This document shows, piece by piece, positions 36,348 to 46,298 of a stretch of DNA of 51,688 bases. Source of the stretch: Prochlorococcus sp. AG-418-C09 (lineage in GTDB: Bacteria > Cyanobacteriota > Cyanobacteriia > PCC-6307 > Cyanobiaceae); contig QCLS01000008.1 of assembly GCA_003214355.1 (NCBI GenBank), forward strand, positions 1-51,688. Direction: 5' to 3'. The number at the start of each line of letters is the position of its first letter. Within the stretch, counting starts at the first letter, position 1. Both the position numbers and the translations under genes were made by a program. The notes below the pieces were generated by a model that saw nothing but the letters and a program-made list of their open reading frames with translations, was not told where the DNA came from and made no database searches.

Positions 36348-38687
36348 TTAAAAATTACTTATAAAACCATTATTAAATTTATCAGTTAATGTGCTCACTT
36401 TTAAATCACAAAGAATATGATCAAGAACTTTTATACATAAAGACTGATTTGAAACAAATCCTATTTTTTGTATAAAAATACTTTTAGGCAGAATTTTATT
36501 GTATTTATTTAAAAATTCAGTCCATTCACATGATTTGTTTTGATCAATAGAAAATATTATTCTAGAACCTCCCTCTCCAAATAATATTTTATCTTCTCGT
36601 TCATGTTGAGTTAGATCGATACTTGCTCCCATTGAAGAAGAAACGCAACATTCAGCCAAGGCAATAGCTAATCCTCCGTCACTAATATCATGGGAAGACA
36701 GAATAAAATCATTTAGAATTCCATCTCTTAAAATTTTTTGGCATACCTTTTCATCGCCTAGTTCAATTTTTGGTGGTCTTCCTTTGATTATTCCATGAAA
36801 ATATTCCAAATATGAACTAGCATTTATTGTCGTTTCTGAAGAATAGGAACCTATTATCCAGATCTCGTCATTTAAGTTTTTCCATGAAGTATTAACAGCT
36901 TTATTAACGTTTTCTATGACTCCAACCATTCCAATAACAGGTGTTGGTTGAATTGGATTAACTAAGCCGTTATCATCTTTTGATTCATTATATAGAGAAA
37001 CATTTCCACCAGTCACAGGTGTTTCTAAAATATTACAAGCTTTTGAAATTCCATCACAAGATGAAGCTAATTGCCAATATCCTATATCAGTCTCTGGAGA
37101 TGGAAAATTTAAATTATTAGTAATTGCTATTGGTAAAGCACCAACACAACTAACATTTCGTGAGGCTTCAGCCACAGCTGCAATGCTACCCCTATATGGG
37201 TCTAAACTCACCCATCTATTATTACAATCAACAGAAGCTGCAACGCCAGAAAAAATTGAATCTTTTTTATGATTTTGACTTTGCGATCTTAGTCTGATTA
37301 AAGCAGAATCTGCTTCACCAGGTTTAAAAACGGTATTAAGTTGAACTTGATGATCATATTGTTCGTATACCCATTTTTTTGAAGCAATGGAGGGATTAGA
37401 TAAAAGGTTTAGTACAATTTCTGACCAAGAAAATTCTTTATGATATTTCAATGAAAAAATTCCATCTATTTTATTTGGGGGTAATTGACATTCACTCCAC
37501 TTCCAATTTTCTTTAACGTATAGTGGAGGATCATTAATTAATTTACGAACATTAACAGGTGTTTGATCAGACAAAGCAGAGGTTGGAATTTGAGCTACCA
37601 TTTTGTTTTCATGAAAAATCTGTACCTCTTTTTTTTCAATAACCTTACCGATTACAGCTGCATATAAACCCCATTTTTTAAATTCATTTATTAATGAGTC
37701 TACCTTTTCTTCTTTAACTACAAACAACATTCTCTCTTGAGATTCGGATAATAAATAATGATAGGGAGTCATATTTTTTTCTCTAGAAGGTACTAAATCT
37801 AAATTAATTGATACTCCTAATCCTCCATTAGCAGCCATTTCAGCACTACTGCATGTTATTCCCGCAGCTCCCATATCTTGTGCGGCCAAAACATCTCCTG
37901 TTTTAAACGCTGCTAGACAGGCTTCAATTAAACTTTTCTCAAGAAAAGGATCACCAACCTGAACAGCAGGTCTATCGTCCATGGATGAAGAAGTAAGTTC
38001 AGAACTAGCAAAACTAGCTCCTCCTACTCCATCTTTACCAGTTGTATTTCCAACATATAAAACCGGTGACCCAACATTTCTAGCTCCAGAACATACAATT
38101 TCATCAGTCTCTAATAAGCCTAAAGCCATTACATTAACTAAAGGGTTTCCTGTATAACTTTCATCGAATGAAATCTCTCCACCAACAGTTGGAACTCCAA
38201 CACAATTTCCGTAATGGGAAATACCTGATACAACACCTTTCAATAAAGAAACATTAGATTCGTTATCAGTCTTGCCAAATCTCAATGAATTTAAAATAGC
38301 AATAGGTCTTGCACCCATTGTAAAAATATCTCTCAAAATTCCTCCTACTCCAGTAGCAGCTCCTTGAAAAGGCTCAATAGCTGAAGGATGATTATGACTT
38401 TCTATTTTAAAAACTAATCTTTGGTTATTACCAACATCTACTACCCCAGCATTTTCACCTGGGCCGACTAATACGTAATTGCTTTTTGTAGGAAATTTAG
38501 TCAGCAGTGGTTTTGAATTTCGATAACAACAGTGTTCTGACCACATAACTCCAAACATGCCTAATTCTGTCCTATTTGGTTTTCTGTTTAGTCTTTTACA
38601 TATTTCTTCATAGTCGTCTTCTGTTAGATTTTCTACTCTTAAAGATTCTTTAATATCGTAGTAAATTGATTCCGAAAAATTTTCCAT
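36348..38687 (-). CDS. purL: Phosphoribosylformylglycinamidine synthase subunit PurL
   Basis: 779 aa, the small PurL class that works with separate PurS and PurQ, which are not in the window. It makes FGAM in the fourth step of purine synthesis. Marks: GVMWSEHCCYRNSKPLL, FKIESHNHPSAIEPFQGAATGVGGILRDIF, AAQDMGAAGITCSSAEMA and SSHDISDGGLAIALAE. The start is 3 bp after the PRC-barrel-like gene stop, so dnaN, that gene and purL read as one operon with purF following. Confidence 0.97.
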   Translation of the reverse strand: MENFSESIYYDIKESLRVENLTEDDYEEICKRLNRKPNRTELGMFGVMWSEHCCYRNSKPLLTKFPTKSNYVLVGPGENAGVVDVGNNQRLVFKIESHNHPSAIEPFQGAATGVGGILRDIFTMGARPIAILNSLRFGKTDNESNVSLLKGVVSGISHYGNCVGVPTVGGEISFDESYTGNPLVNVMALGLLETDEIVCSGARNVGSPVLYVGNTTGKDGVGGASFASSELTSSSMDDRPAVQVGDPFLEKSLIEACLAAFKTGDVLAAQDMGAAGITCSSAEMAANGGLGVSINLDLVPSREKNMTPYHYLLSESQERMLFVVKEEKVDSLINEFKKWGLYAAVIGKVIEKKEVQIFHENKMVAQIPTSALSDQTPVNVRKLINDPPLYVKENWKWSECQLPPNKIDGIFSLKYHKEFSWSEIVLNLLSNPSIASKKWVYEQYDHQVQLNTVFKPGEADSALIRLRSQSQNHKKDSIFSGVAASVDCNNRWVSLDPYRGSIAAVAEASRNVSCVGALPIAITNNLNFPSPETDIGYWQLASSCDGISKACNILETPVTGGNVSLYNESKDDNGLVNPIQPTPVIGMVGVIENVNKAVNTSWKNLNDEIWIIGSYSSETTINASSYLEYFHGIIKGRPPKIELGDEKVCQKILRDGILNDFILSSHDISDGGLAIALAECCVSSSMGASIDLTQHEREDKILFGEGGSRIIFSIDQNKSCEWTEFLNKYNKILPKSIFIQKIGFVSNQSLCIKVLDHILCDLKVSTLTDKFNNGFISNF

Positions 38688-38690
38688 TAC

Positions 38691-39449
38691 TCAAATCCAA
38701 GGATCATCCTCTCGATTTTTTTTTGAAGATGTTGAATTAATATTATCAGAATTAAAATTTATTTCTTGATTTATTTTATTTTTAAAAATAGGATCTTCTT
38801 CATAGATATTATTAATTTCAGATTCATAGTTTGAATTAATAACATCATCTTCTTCCAGCCAATCTTCAATTCTATTAGAAGCAATATTTTTCATGTCATC
38901 AAATCTATTAAATATTTTTTTACCTTTTTTGAAGAACTCATTTTTAAAACTAGATTTCAAAAGATCTAATTCATCAAGTGATGTTAAAGATGAGAAAACC
39001 AGACCAGGTTGTTGATCTGAAATATTTTCTAAATTCAATTGCCATCTACTAGAACCAGGAATTTTAGGATTAGATCTTGAAATTAAGTAATAGATAATCT
39101 TACCAGTTCTAAAATTAAACAAAAAATCCGCAATAATGCCAATTTTCATTCCATTATTATTAATTAGATTTGCATATAAGAGACTTGGAAATCTATTTAA
39201 TGTAGCCAAATCAGAGATAGCGGGATCTCCTTTTACAAAAATCTCATTATCAACAATTTGTTTAATTTGATTTAATTTCCAAACATTTCTTTTAAGGTTT
39301 AAATTAGAAGGCTTAGTAGACCAACCTAAAATCCTATGAACAGGAGGATGCATCCAAACTGTATCACCATAGCCATAGGTCAAAGACATACTTCCTCGTA
39401 CATTATGACTTAATAATTCACTTAATAAATAATCTTTGGGTAATTTCAA
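38691..39449 (-). CDS. Conserved protein with PRC-barrel-like part
   Basis: 252 aa from a TTG at 39449, the only start possible between the dnaN stop and the conserved region. The first 150 residues show repeated beta-barrel-like strands (NRFPSLLYANLINNNGMKIG, IIADFLFNFRTGKIIYYLI) as in PRC-barrel proteins, which bind RNA, protein or photosynthetic complexes. The C-terminal 100 residues are acidic and Asn-rich, probably disordered. It occurs between dnaN and purL in picocyanobacteria as I recall them. The function is unknown; its operon position argues for a core role. Confidence 0.8.
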   Translation of the reverse strand: MKLPKDYLLSELLSHNVRGSMSLTYGYGDTVWMHPPVHRILGWSTKPSNLNLKRNVWKLNQIKQIVDNEIFVKGDPAISDLATLNRFPSLLYANLINNNGMKIGIIADFLFNFRTGKIIYYLISRSNPKIPGSSRWQLNLENISDQQPGLVFSSLTSLDELDLLKSSFKNEFFKKGKKIFNRFDDMKNIASNRIEDWLEEDDVINSNYESEINNIYEEDPIFKNKINQEINFNSDNINSTSSKKNREDDPWI

Positions 39450-39452
39450 TTT

Positions 39453-40604
39453 TTAAGAACGAACCTGTACAGGCATCACTAAATAAGTAAATGCACTCAA
39501 ATTATCTTCAGGAACAACTATGGCTGGCGTTGTTGGAAGATTACACTTTAATAAAACATATTGAGATGAAATAACTCTAAGACCTTCCAACAAATAACGA
39601 ACATTAAAAGCTATTTCAAAATTATCACCAGAAAATGCAACTGAAAGAGATTCATTAGCGTTGCCAATATCTTGAGCATCTGCACTAATTAAAGCTAATT
39701 GGTCATCACCAACTTTAATTTTTACAACACTACTTTGCTGATCTGCTAAAACAGCTATTCTTTCTAATGAATCAATCAATTGTTTTGTTTCAAACTTTAA
39801 TATTTTAGAAAATGAATCAGGGATTAATTGAGAATAATTTGGATAATTACCCTCTAATGTCCTAGTTGTGATAATTTGACTGGAAGAAATTAAAACTATT
39901 TGACCTTTATCATAAAATAATTTAATTGATTTTTCTGCATTTTTTAAAGTAAGAAGTTTCTCTATCTCTCTAAGTGATCTTGTAGGAATAGTTACGGATA
40001 AACTATCTTCATTAATAACATCTTTAACATCATTTATTTGCTCATTATTTGTTAAAAAAACAGCTAATCTATGTCCATCAGTTGCTGCAGATTCAAGACA
40101 ATTTTTTTTAAATTTAAAATTAACACCAGTTAGCAATTGTTTAGACTCATCATTGCTACTTGAAAAAATAGTTAATTTCAAAGATTTTAATAAAGAAAAT
40201 GGATCTATATCAAGAGAAGTTCCATTTTCAACAAAAGGTAAATTTGGATAATCATCAGAAGGGATACCTTTTAGATTAAAAGAACCCCTTTCACTTTTTA
40301 ATAAAATATTATCTGAAGAATCATCAACACTTATTGTTACAGGAGATTCATTAGGTAATTTATTAACAATTTCTAGTAATAATTTCGATGGAATAGTAAT
40401 TGCCCCACTTTTATTAACTAAAGCATCAAATGAAGTTTGTATTCCAAGATTTAAATCAAATCCAGTCAAACTAATTTTATTTGTTACTTGATCAGCTGTA
40501 AGTAAAATATTGGCCAAAATTGGATGAGTAGGTCTACTTGAAACCGCTTTACTAACTAACTGAATAGCATTATTAAGTTCACTTTGTTTACAAACAATTT
40601 CCAT
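39453..40604 (-). CDS. dnaN: DNA polymerase III beta sliding clamp
   Basis: 383 aa, starting MEIVCKQSEL. Three clamp folds are present: KAVSSRPTHPILANILL in the first, TDGHRLAVF and the IPTRSLREIEKLL stretch in the second, LEGNYPNYSQLIP opening the third, and a C-terminal YLVMPVQVRS. It tethers polymerase III to DNA. It is the first gene beside the likely oriC and begins a tight operon with the PRC-barrel-like gene (3-nt gap). The leader contains a 12-codon mini-ORF that repeats the dnaN start region. Confidence 0.98.
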   Translation of the reverse strand: MEIVCKQSELNNAIQLVSKAVSSRPTHPILANILLTADQVTNKISLTGFDLNLGIQTSFDALVNKSGAITIPSKLLLEIVNKLPNESPVTISVDDSSDNILLKSERGSFNLKGIPSDDYPNLPFVENGTSLDIDPFSLLKSLKLTIFSSSNDESKQLLTGVNFKFKKNCLESAATDGHRLAVFLTNNEQINDVKDVINEDSLSVTIPTRSLREIEKLLTLKNAEKSIKLFYDKGQIVLISSSQIITTRTLEGNYPNYSQLIPDSFSKILKFETKQLIDSLERIAVLADQQSSVVKIKVGDDQLALISADAQDIGNANESLSVAFSGDNFEIAFNVRYLLEGLRVISSQYVLLKCNLPTTPAIVVPEDNLSAFTYLVMPVQVRS

Positions 40605-40621
40605 TGTTTTTTTAATATTTT

Positions 40622-40660
40622 TTATAAATATATACTAATTCTATTTTTGACTATTTCCAT
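40622..40660 (-). CDS. Mini-ORF in the dnaN leader (MEIVKNRISIYL)
   Basis: Twelve codons and a stop, ending 17 nt before the dnaN ATG. Its first four residues, MEIV, equal those of DnaN, and the DNA around its ATG (40653-40674) repeats that around the dnaN start (40597-40616), differing in the length of the upstream A run. It may be a regulatory upstream ORF or a decoy start, or simply an accidental duplication. Too short for coding statistics. Confidence 0.35.
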   Translation of the reverse strand: MEIVKNRISIYL

Positions 40661-40674
40661 TGTTTTTTTTTAAT
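40653..40674. repeat. Direct repeat of the dnaN start region (partner 40597-40616)
   Basis: Both copies read ATTTCCATTGTT followed by a T run and AAT on the plus strand (seven T in one tail, nine in the other). They thus share ribosome-entry surroundings, the ATG and four codons. Confidence 0.7.
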
Positions 40675-40699
40675 GCCCTTTTATTTCTTTAATAATGTA

Positions 40700-40705
40700 A
40701 TTATA
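40700..40705 (-). promoter_or_regulatory. Candidate -10 box for dnaN
   Basis: A TATAAT on the minus strand inside the AT-rich part of oriC; a transcript from it would include the 12-codon mini-ORF in a leader of roughly 90 nt. No convincing -35 is seen 17 bp upstream. Confidence 0.3.
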
Positions 40706-40961
40706 TATATTACTATTTTTTAATTAATTAATTTAGTAGTAGTAGGCTTTGTGGATTCTGTGGAAAAATCAATAAAGACTTCTCTATCATTTACTTTTAT
40801 TGGTAATTTTAATGTGGATAATTTTTTTGTTTTCTGGAAAATATGTTTTTAATTATTAAATTAAAACTTTTAACTAACAATTAGCAGGTTTTTTAAACTT
40901 ATTTTGCACAAAAAAATATAGGTTTTAATTGTTTTCCACAGGTGTTTTTATTTCTTTAATC

Positions 40962-42056
40962 TTAATATCCTAGTTTTTTTGAAATATTTTTTAATGATGG
41001 CTCTATGTTTTGTTGAAACATAGCATCGTTATTTTTAATTGCACAATCCGGATCTTTAAGGCCATTACCTGTAAGAACACAAACAATTGTAGATTCTTTT
41101 TTGATTCTGTTTTTATTTTTTATTAACCCAGCAACTGAAGCTGCGCTTGCAGGTTCGCAAAATATACCTTCTTTCGCAAGCAATTTGTATGATTCAATTA
41201 TTTCTGTATCCGTAACAGATTGGAAATCACCTTTACTTTCTTTTTTAACTACTTTTGCTTTTTCTCTATTAACAGGATTTCCTATTCTGATCGCTGTTGC
41301 AATAGTATCAGGATTTTTAACAATAATGTTATTTACAAGAGGGGCTGAGCCCGAAGCTTGAAAACCCATCATTTTGGGTAATTTTTGATTTTTTTTCGAA
41401 TATTCTTGAAAACCTTTCCAATAAGCAGTGATGTTTCCAGCATTTCCCATAGGTATGCATAACCAATCGGGTGTGCATGATAAGTCATCAACAATTTCAA
41501 ATGCGGCTGTTTTTTGCCCTTCAATTCTATATGGATTAACTGAATTAACTAGTGTTATTGGAAATTTGTTAGATAAATCCTGAACTATTTTTAAAGCATC
41601 ATCAAAGTTACCTTTAATTGATAACACTTCAGCTCCATACATCAATGCTTGTGCAAGTTTTCCTTGAGCTACAAATCCATCCGGAATTAAAACATATGAT
41701 TTAAGGCCACCTCTTGTTGCGTAAGCCGCAGCAGAAGCAGAAGTATTTCCTGTGCTTGCACAAATAACAGCTTCACATCCTTCTTCTTTGGCTTTGCTGA
41801 TAGCCATTGTCATTCCTCTATCTTTAAATGATCCGGTTGGATTTAAGCCATCATATTTTAAGTAGATTTGTGTATCATTCCCAATTATTTTACTTAATTT
41901 CTCACTAAAAATTAATGGTGTATTTCCTTCTTTTAAGGTTATTATTGGTGTTTTTGAGTCAACTGGTAAATGACTTTTATAAGCTTCTATTAATCCAGGC
42001 CAATTATTTTTTTTGAACTTTCTAGAGAATTTGGATTTTATGGTATTTAATATCAT
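40962..42056 (-). CDS. thrC: Threonine synthase
   Basis: 364 aa. It makes threonine from phosphohomoserine with PLP. The Schiff-base lysine is in [12 protein letters not shown]; the phosphate loop is [12 protein letters not shown], and [15 protein letters not shown] and the Ser-rich [12 protein letters not shown] fit the short bacterial form. It ends at the oriC edge and is read towards the origin. It overlaps the DUF1400 gene by 4 bp (ATGA), and the UbiB-like gene lies upstream on the same strand. Confidence 0.95.
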   Translation of the reverse strand: MILNTIKSKFSRKFKKNNWPGLIEAYKSHLPVDSKTPIITLKEGNTPLIFSEKLSKIIGNDTQIYLKYDGLNPTGSFKDRGMTMAISKAKEEGCEAVICASTGNTSASAAAYATRGGLKSYVLIPDGFVAQGKLAQALMYGAEVLSIKGNFDDALKIVQDLSNKFPITLVNSVNPYRIEGQKTAAFEIVDDLSCTPDWLCIPMGNAGNITAYWKGFQEYSKKNQKLPKMMGFQASGSAPLVNNIIVKNPDTIATAIRIGNPVNREKAKVVKKESKGDFQSVTDTEIIESYKLLAKEGIFCEPASAASVAGLIKNKNRIKKESTIVCVLTGNGLKDPDCAIKNNDAMFQQNIEPSLKNISKKLGY

Positions 42057-42634
42057 AGTTGGTTATTTCCTTCTTTGATTTTATCTAAGGGTGAATCTGT
42101 AAAAAATTCTAATAGCTCTGAAATTGATTCTACTTTATTAATGATTTTACTTAAAGCATTCACATTGAGAATAACTGTTTTAGTCGGATATCCCTCAAAG
42201 AAATTAATTAAATTGATTTTTCCATTTCCTAGTATTATTCCTCCGATTACGCTTGATCTTAGGGCTAAAACACCAGTTTCTTCATCTGTTGCTCTCGGAG
42301 GATGTATTATTTTTGCCAATCTAGTAAGTATTATATTTCCAATTTCGGAATACATTAACTTACTAGCAATTGTAATAGGAATATCAAAATTTTTATTTAA
42401 GATTGATAGTATTTCTTCATCTGTAGAATTTGTTGCGTTTAAAATTCTTCTCAAAGTTTTATTTGGTTCGCCTCCTTCAGAAAACTCCTTTAGCTCTTTG
42501 ATTTCTATAGTTCTTGAGAAAATACTATATACGATTTTTATTTCTTCGGCACTTTTAACTGATTGGTAGTTAAAGATTAATCCATTGAAAACCAGGAAAA
42601 TTAATAAATTTTTAATATTCTGCTTTATTTTCAT
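42053..42634 (-). CDS. DUF1400-type exported protein
   Basis: 193 aa from the ATG at 42634; an upstream GTG or ATG-like start at 42658 would overlap the kinase gene and is less likely. A signal peptide ends near SVKSA. The mature part begins [28 protein letters not shown], the pattern of the DUF1400 domain found in cyanobacteria, often in front of an alpha/beta-hydrolase; no hydrolase part follows here. It sits between the UbiB-like gene and thrC with tight spacing, so it is likely co-transcribed. The role is unknown. Confidence 0.75.
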   Translation of the reverse strand: MKIKQNIKNLLIFLVFNGLIFNYQSVKSAEEIKIVYSIFSRTIEIKELKEFSEGGEPNKTLRRILNATNSTDEEILSILNKNFDIPITIASKLMYSEIGNIILTRLAKIIHPPRATDEETGVLALRSSVIGGIILGNGKINLINFFEGYPTKTVILNVNALSKIINKVESISELLEFFTDSPLDKIKEGNNQL

Positions 42635-42635
42635 T

Positions 42636-44492
42636 TTAAATAGTTGTTCCTGCAGCAATCTTTACTAATCTAACAACACTTTTTTCAGTAACTTTTTTTG
42701 CTATTTCTATTCCCATCGATTTTGTGTATGGCTCATTTATGAGTCTTGGAATTCTTTTCAGGAAAATATCCATTGAGTATCCAGGAATCTTTTGAATAAT
42801 ATTTAAGAAGTTTTTAATAGGGTCAATAGAAAAAATCAAGCTATTTAGATTATCTGATTTTGGACTTATTTTAACTTTAAATGATTTAGGAAGGTAGTAG
42901 TTAACACTTTTAAAGATTTGCCAGTTAATGTTATCAATTTGATTGGTTAATCCATTAATAATTTCCTCTCTTAAAAAGCCTCCTTTTGGCGAAAATAAAA
43001 GATTAATAACCTCATCAAGTAGATTTTCAAGATCTAGATCTGTTTGTTTTGCTGCGTTAGAAAGTAGGTCTTCTAATCTATCCCACTTAAACTTATTATC
43101 ATCAAAAAGCATTTCTTTTAGACTTTCTCTTAGTTGTGGGTCTGGATCTTCCATTAGTCTCCTAGCAAAGTATGGATAAGCAGCACCAAGAATTTTGAAT
43201 TCAGGATCTACGCTCAAGGCAATGCCTTCTAAAGTTATGAGAGATCGGATGATAAGTGCATAGTATGGAGGAAGTTTAAAAGGAAATTTGTACATTACTC
43301 CTGACATGTCATCAGTAACGCTTTTAAAATCCATTTTTGATACTCCGAGTTCTATAGCATTAACAAAAACATCTTGAAAAGCAGGAACAATAGGTTCAAG
43401 ATCTACTTCTTTTGAGAGAAAACCTAGCTTAACGAAATCATTTGATAATTTATCAAAGTTTTTGTTGACTAAATGCACTACAGCTTGGATAAGACCTGAT
43501 CTGGAATCTCTTGAAACTTCACTCATCATTCCAAAATCTAAATAACACAACCTACCGTCTTTCAAAGCTAGTAAATTTCCTGGATGAGGGTCAGCATGAA
43601 AAAAACCATGTTCTAGTAATTGTTCCAAGCTACATTGAACACCAATTTCAATCATTTCGTCTGGATCTATCCCTATACTTTTTACTTCTTCTAAATTTGT
43701 TAATTTTTTACCTTCTATCCATTCCATTGTCAGAACTCTTCTGGATGTAAATTCTTTATAAATTTTAGGGACCGCTATTTTTTTATTTTTTTCATGCATC
43801 TTTCGAAATTTTTCTGCATTGTTAGCTTCATTAATGTAATCCATTTCTTCAAAAACTCTTTTGCCTAGTTCATCTATCAAGGCAACAAGGTCGCTTCTTA
43901 TTAAGCCAATATTATTTTTAAGCCAGTAAGCTATGTTTCTGACAATGTACAAATCTAAAGTAATTTGTTCTCTTAGTCCTGGGCGTTGAACTTTTACAGC
44001 AACAATATCTCCGTTTTTGAGAACTGCCTTGTGTACTTGTCCTAGAGAAGCTGCAGAAATTGGTTCTGAATCTATTTCTAAAAACATACTTTCAATATTT
44101 GCTTTTAAATCTTTTTCTATTAATTCCATGGCTTTATCTCCATTAAAACCAGGAAGTTGATCTTGAAGTTGGGATAATTCTTCAAGTAAAACAACCGGTA
44201 TAATGTCAGGTCTAGTTGATAATGCTTGTCCAGCTTTAACAAAAGCGGGTCCTAAATCAACCAAAAGATTTGTTAATTCTTTTGCTCTAAATCTTGCTTG
44301 ATTCTTCTTATTTAATCTCCCACTTAATTTGTCCCAACAGACTGAAATTATATAAGCAAAAATCGGTATTAGAGTTTGCCATAGTCTTTTTAAAAGCCTT
44401 TGGGGATTTTTTTTATAAATCATTGCGATTGTATCAGGATCATATTTCATCAATCCTGATGCTTCTATAAAATCTTTAAAATCTTCTTTCAT
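42636..44492 (-). CDS. UbiB/ABC1-family atypical kinase
   Basis: 618 aa. Family marks in order: the KxGQ motif in FVKAGQALSTRPDIIP, the Ala-rich loop ISAASLGQVHKA replacing the usual glycine-rich loop, the lysine in VAVKVQRPG, HADPHPGNLL as catalytic loop and YLDFGMM as metal motif. The C-terminal part holds membrane-associating helices. Cyanobacterial and plastid relatives (ABC1K) act in plastoquinone and prenyl-lipid homeostasis; a direct substrate is not proven. It is divergent from recN by 71 bp and heads the thrC-side operon. Confidence 0.92.
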   Translation of the reverse strand: MKEDFKDFIEASGLMKYDPDTIAMIYKKNPQRLLKRLWQTLIPIFAYIISVCWDKLSGRLNKKNQARFRAKELTNLLVDLGPAFVKAGQALSTRPDIIPVVLLEELSQLQDQLPGFNGDKAMELIEKDLKANIESMFLEIDSEPISAASLGQVHKAVLKNGDIVAVKVQRPGLREQITLDLYIVRNIAYWLKNNIGLIRSDLVALIDELGKRVFEEMDYINEANNAEKFRKMHEKNKKIAVPKIYKEFTSRRVLTMEWIEGKKLTNLEEVKSIGIDPDEMIEIGVQCSLEQLLEHGFFHADPHPGNLLALKDGRLCYLDFGMMSEVSRDSRSGLIQAVVHLVNKNFDKLSNDFVKLGFLSKEVDLEPIVPAFQDVFVNAIELGVSKMDFKSVTDDMSGVMYKFPFKLPPYYALIIRSLITLEGIALSVDPEFKILGAAYPYFARRLMEDPDPQLRESLKEMLFDDNKFKWDRLEDLLSNAAKQTDLDLENLLDEVINLLFSPKGGFLREEIINGLTNQIDNINWQIFKSVNYYLPKSFKVKISPKSDNLNSLIFSIDPIKNFLNIIQKIPGYSMDIFLKRIPRLINEPYTKSMGIEIAKKVTEKSVVRLVKIAAGTTI

Positions 44493-44563
44493 GACTTTAT
44501 TTGTTAAAGACCTTTTATTTCTTCCAAAAAGAAGTTAATTTTTCTTTGTAAATCAAAATCATT

Positions 44564-46243
44564 GTGTTAAAAAAATTAAAATTAAAAAATGTCGCCTTGA
44601 TTGAAATTATAGAAATTAATTTTCAAAAAGGGTTGAATGTTTTTACTGGAGAATCAGGATCAGGCAAATCCTTAATTTTGGATTCTCTGAATTCATTATT
44701 TGGTGGAACTAATATACCTTTAAATCACTTGATTCGTCCAGGAAAAAGTGAATGTTTAATCCAAGCTATTTTTGATATCTCACCAATTACTAGTAAATGG
44801 CTCATAGATAATGGGTATAATTATCAGGATGATCTCAAAATTCATAGGCTGACTTCGAAAAATGGGCAAAAATTTAATACCAAATATTTTATTAACGATC
44901 TACACATCTCAAAAAAGAAAATAATATCATTAGGGTTAATTTTGTTGGATTTTGCTGGGCAATCAGATACTTTCTTATTTAATTCCCAAGATTATATGAA
45001 ATCTATTATCGATGAGCTTGGTTCAGATCAATTAAAATCATTGGCTTTGGTAATAAAAAATAAATCTAAAGTTCTATCGAAATTAAGAAAGGAAATTGAT
45101 TTACAACTAGAAAAAAAACAAAAGCAAGAAGAGAATCTTTTTGCTTCTGCAAAACTTCTTCAAATTCTTGAGGAAGCTAATTTAAACAATAAAAATGAAA
45201 TCAATGAATTAAAGTCTAAACAATTAGTTTTAGCTAATGACTTTGAATTAAATAATTCAATTAATACTGTGCTTGGATATTTAAATAGTAATGAAGACAA
45301 TTATTCTTCAATTAGTTTTTTATTAATCGAATCTATTAAATGTTTGAGTAAAGTTTGTAAATATGATAAAACTTTAGTTGATTTTTCAGATCAATTAGTA
45401 TCAATACAATCACAGGTTGAGAATATTATTTATTCTCTTGTAGAGTATTCCCATAATCTTGAAAGCAATTGTGATGAAACTACTTTAAATTTTCTTCAAG
45501 AAAGATTATTTAAGTTGCAAAATCTGGAAAAAACTTTTTCTTTAAGGTTGCCAGATTTAATTGATAAAAGAGATGAGCTAAGTGAATTATCAAATAGTTC
45601 TATAAGTGAAAGTTACATTAATAAATTGAAAAAGAATTTTGAAGATGAATCTAATTTGTTGAAGAATCTTTATCTAAAGCAATCAGAGATGAGGAAAGAT
45701 ATCTCCTTAAAGCTTCAGACAAGTGTATTAATGTCTCTTCAGAATTTAGGATTGCAAAACGCAATTTTTAAAATAGTTTTTGATAAAAATACAGATTCAA
45801 TCGGTGAAGATAAAATTTATTTTTTATTTTCTGCAAACCCAGACCAGTCACTGTCGCCCATTTCTAAAGTTATTTCTGGCGGAGAAATGTCAAGATTTTT
45901 GTTAGCATTAAAATCATCTATCAGCAATATTCCAAACACATTGTTTTTTGATGAGATAGATAATGGTTTAAGTGGCAAATCATTGCTCGCTATGTTGAAA
46001 CTTGTAAAAAAGCTTTCTTTGAGAAATCAGATTTTATGTATTACTCATCATCCGTTGTTAGCTGCTTCAGCAAATACTCATTTCAAGGTTCAAAAAAAAT
46101 TGACAAATGGTTTGACGTTTACTTCTCTAACCCAATTGTCAACAAAAAAACAAAAGCAAAATGAGCTTGCTGAATTGATAGGTGGTGGTTTTGATGAGGC
46201 AAATGACTATGCATCAACTCTTTTGGATAAAGCAGCCGCTTAA
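44564..46243 (+). CDS. recN: DNA repair protein RecN
   Basis: 559 aa from GTG 44564. SMC-like ATPase for double-strand-break repair. Walker A is GESGSGKSLILDSL at the N-terminus, the middle is a long coiled coil rich in K, E and Q (about 160-390), the ABC signature is ISGGEMSRFLLAL and Walker B is FFDEIDNGLSG near the C-terminus, followed by the histidine switch ITHHPLLAA. All motifs are intact. uvrA follows 55 bp later on the same strand, so a repair unit is likely. Confidence 0.96.
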   Translation: MLKKLKLKNVALIEIIEINFQKGLNVFTGESGSGKSLILDSLNSLFGGTNIPLNHLIRPGKSECLIQAIFDISPITSKWLIDNGYNYQDDLKIHRLTSKNGQKFNTKYFINDLHISKKKIISLGLILLDFAGQSDTFLFNSQDYMKSIIDELGSDQLKSLALVIKNKSKVLSKLRKEIDLQLEKKQKQEENLFASAKLLQILEEANLNNKNEINELKSKQLVLANDFELNNSINTVLGYLNSNEDNYSSISFLLIESIKCLSKVCKYDKTLVDFSDQLVSIQSQVENIIYSLVEYSHNLESNCDETTLNFLQERLFKLQNLEKTFSLRLPDLIDKRDELSELSNSSISESYINKLKKNFEDESNLLKNLYLKQSEMRKDISLKLQTSVLMSLQNLGLQNAIFKIVFDKNTDSIGEDKIYFLFSANPDQSLSPISKVISGGEMSRFLLALKSSISNIPNTLFFDEIDNGLSGKSLLAMLKLVKKLSLRNQILCITHHPLLAASANTHFKVQKKLTNGLTFTSLTQLSTKKQKQNELAELIGGGFDEANDYASTLLDKAAA

Positions 46244-46298
46244 TTTAAAATTATTTACTATAATAATTAATTAATTAAGTTAAGATAAAAAATTACTT

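Larger units (their letters stand above)
40605..40961. other. Likely chromosomal replication origin (oriC)
   Basis: A 357-bp gap beside dnaN. On the minus strand lie TTTTCCACA (40759-40767) and TTATCCACA (40813-40821); on the plus strand lie TTTTGCACA (40902-40910) and TTTTCCACA (40932-40940). A weaker GAATCCACA (40750-40758) abuts the first. An AT-only stretch around 40691-40735 could unwind. Boxes on the left point one way, those on the right the other. Prochlorococcus genomes are numbered from dnaN, and origins beside dnaN with these boxes are known in cyanobacteria. It would also hold the dnaN promoter. Confidence 0.85.
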
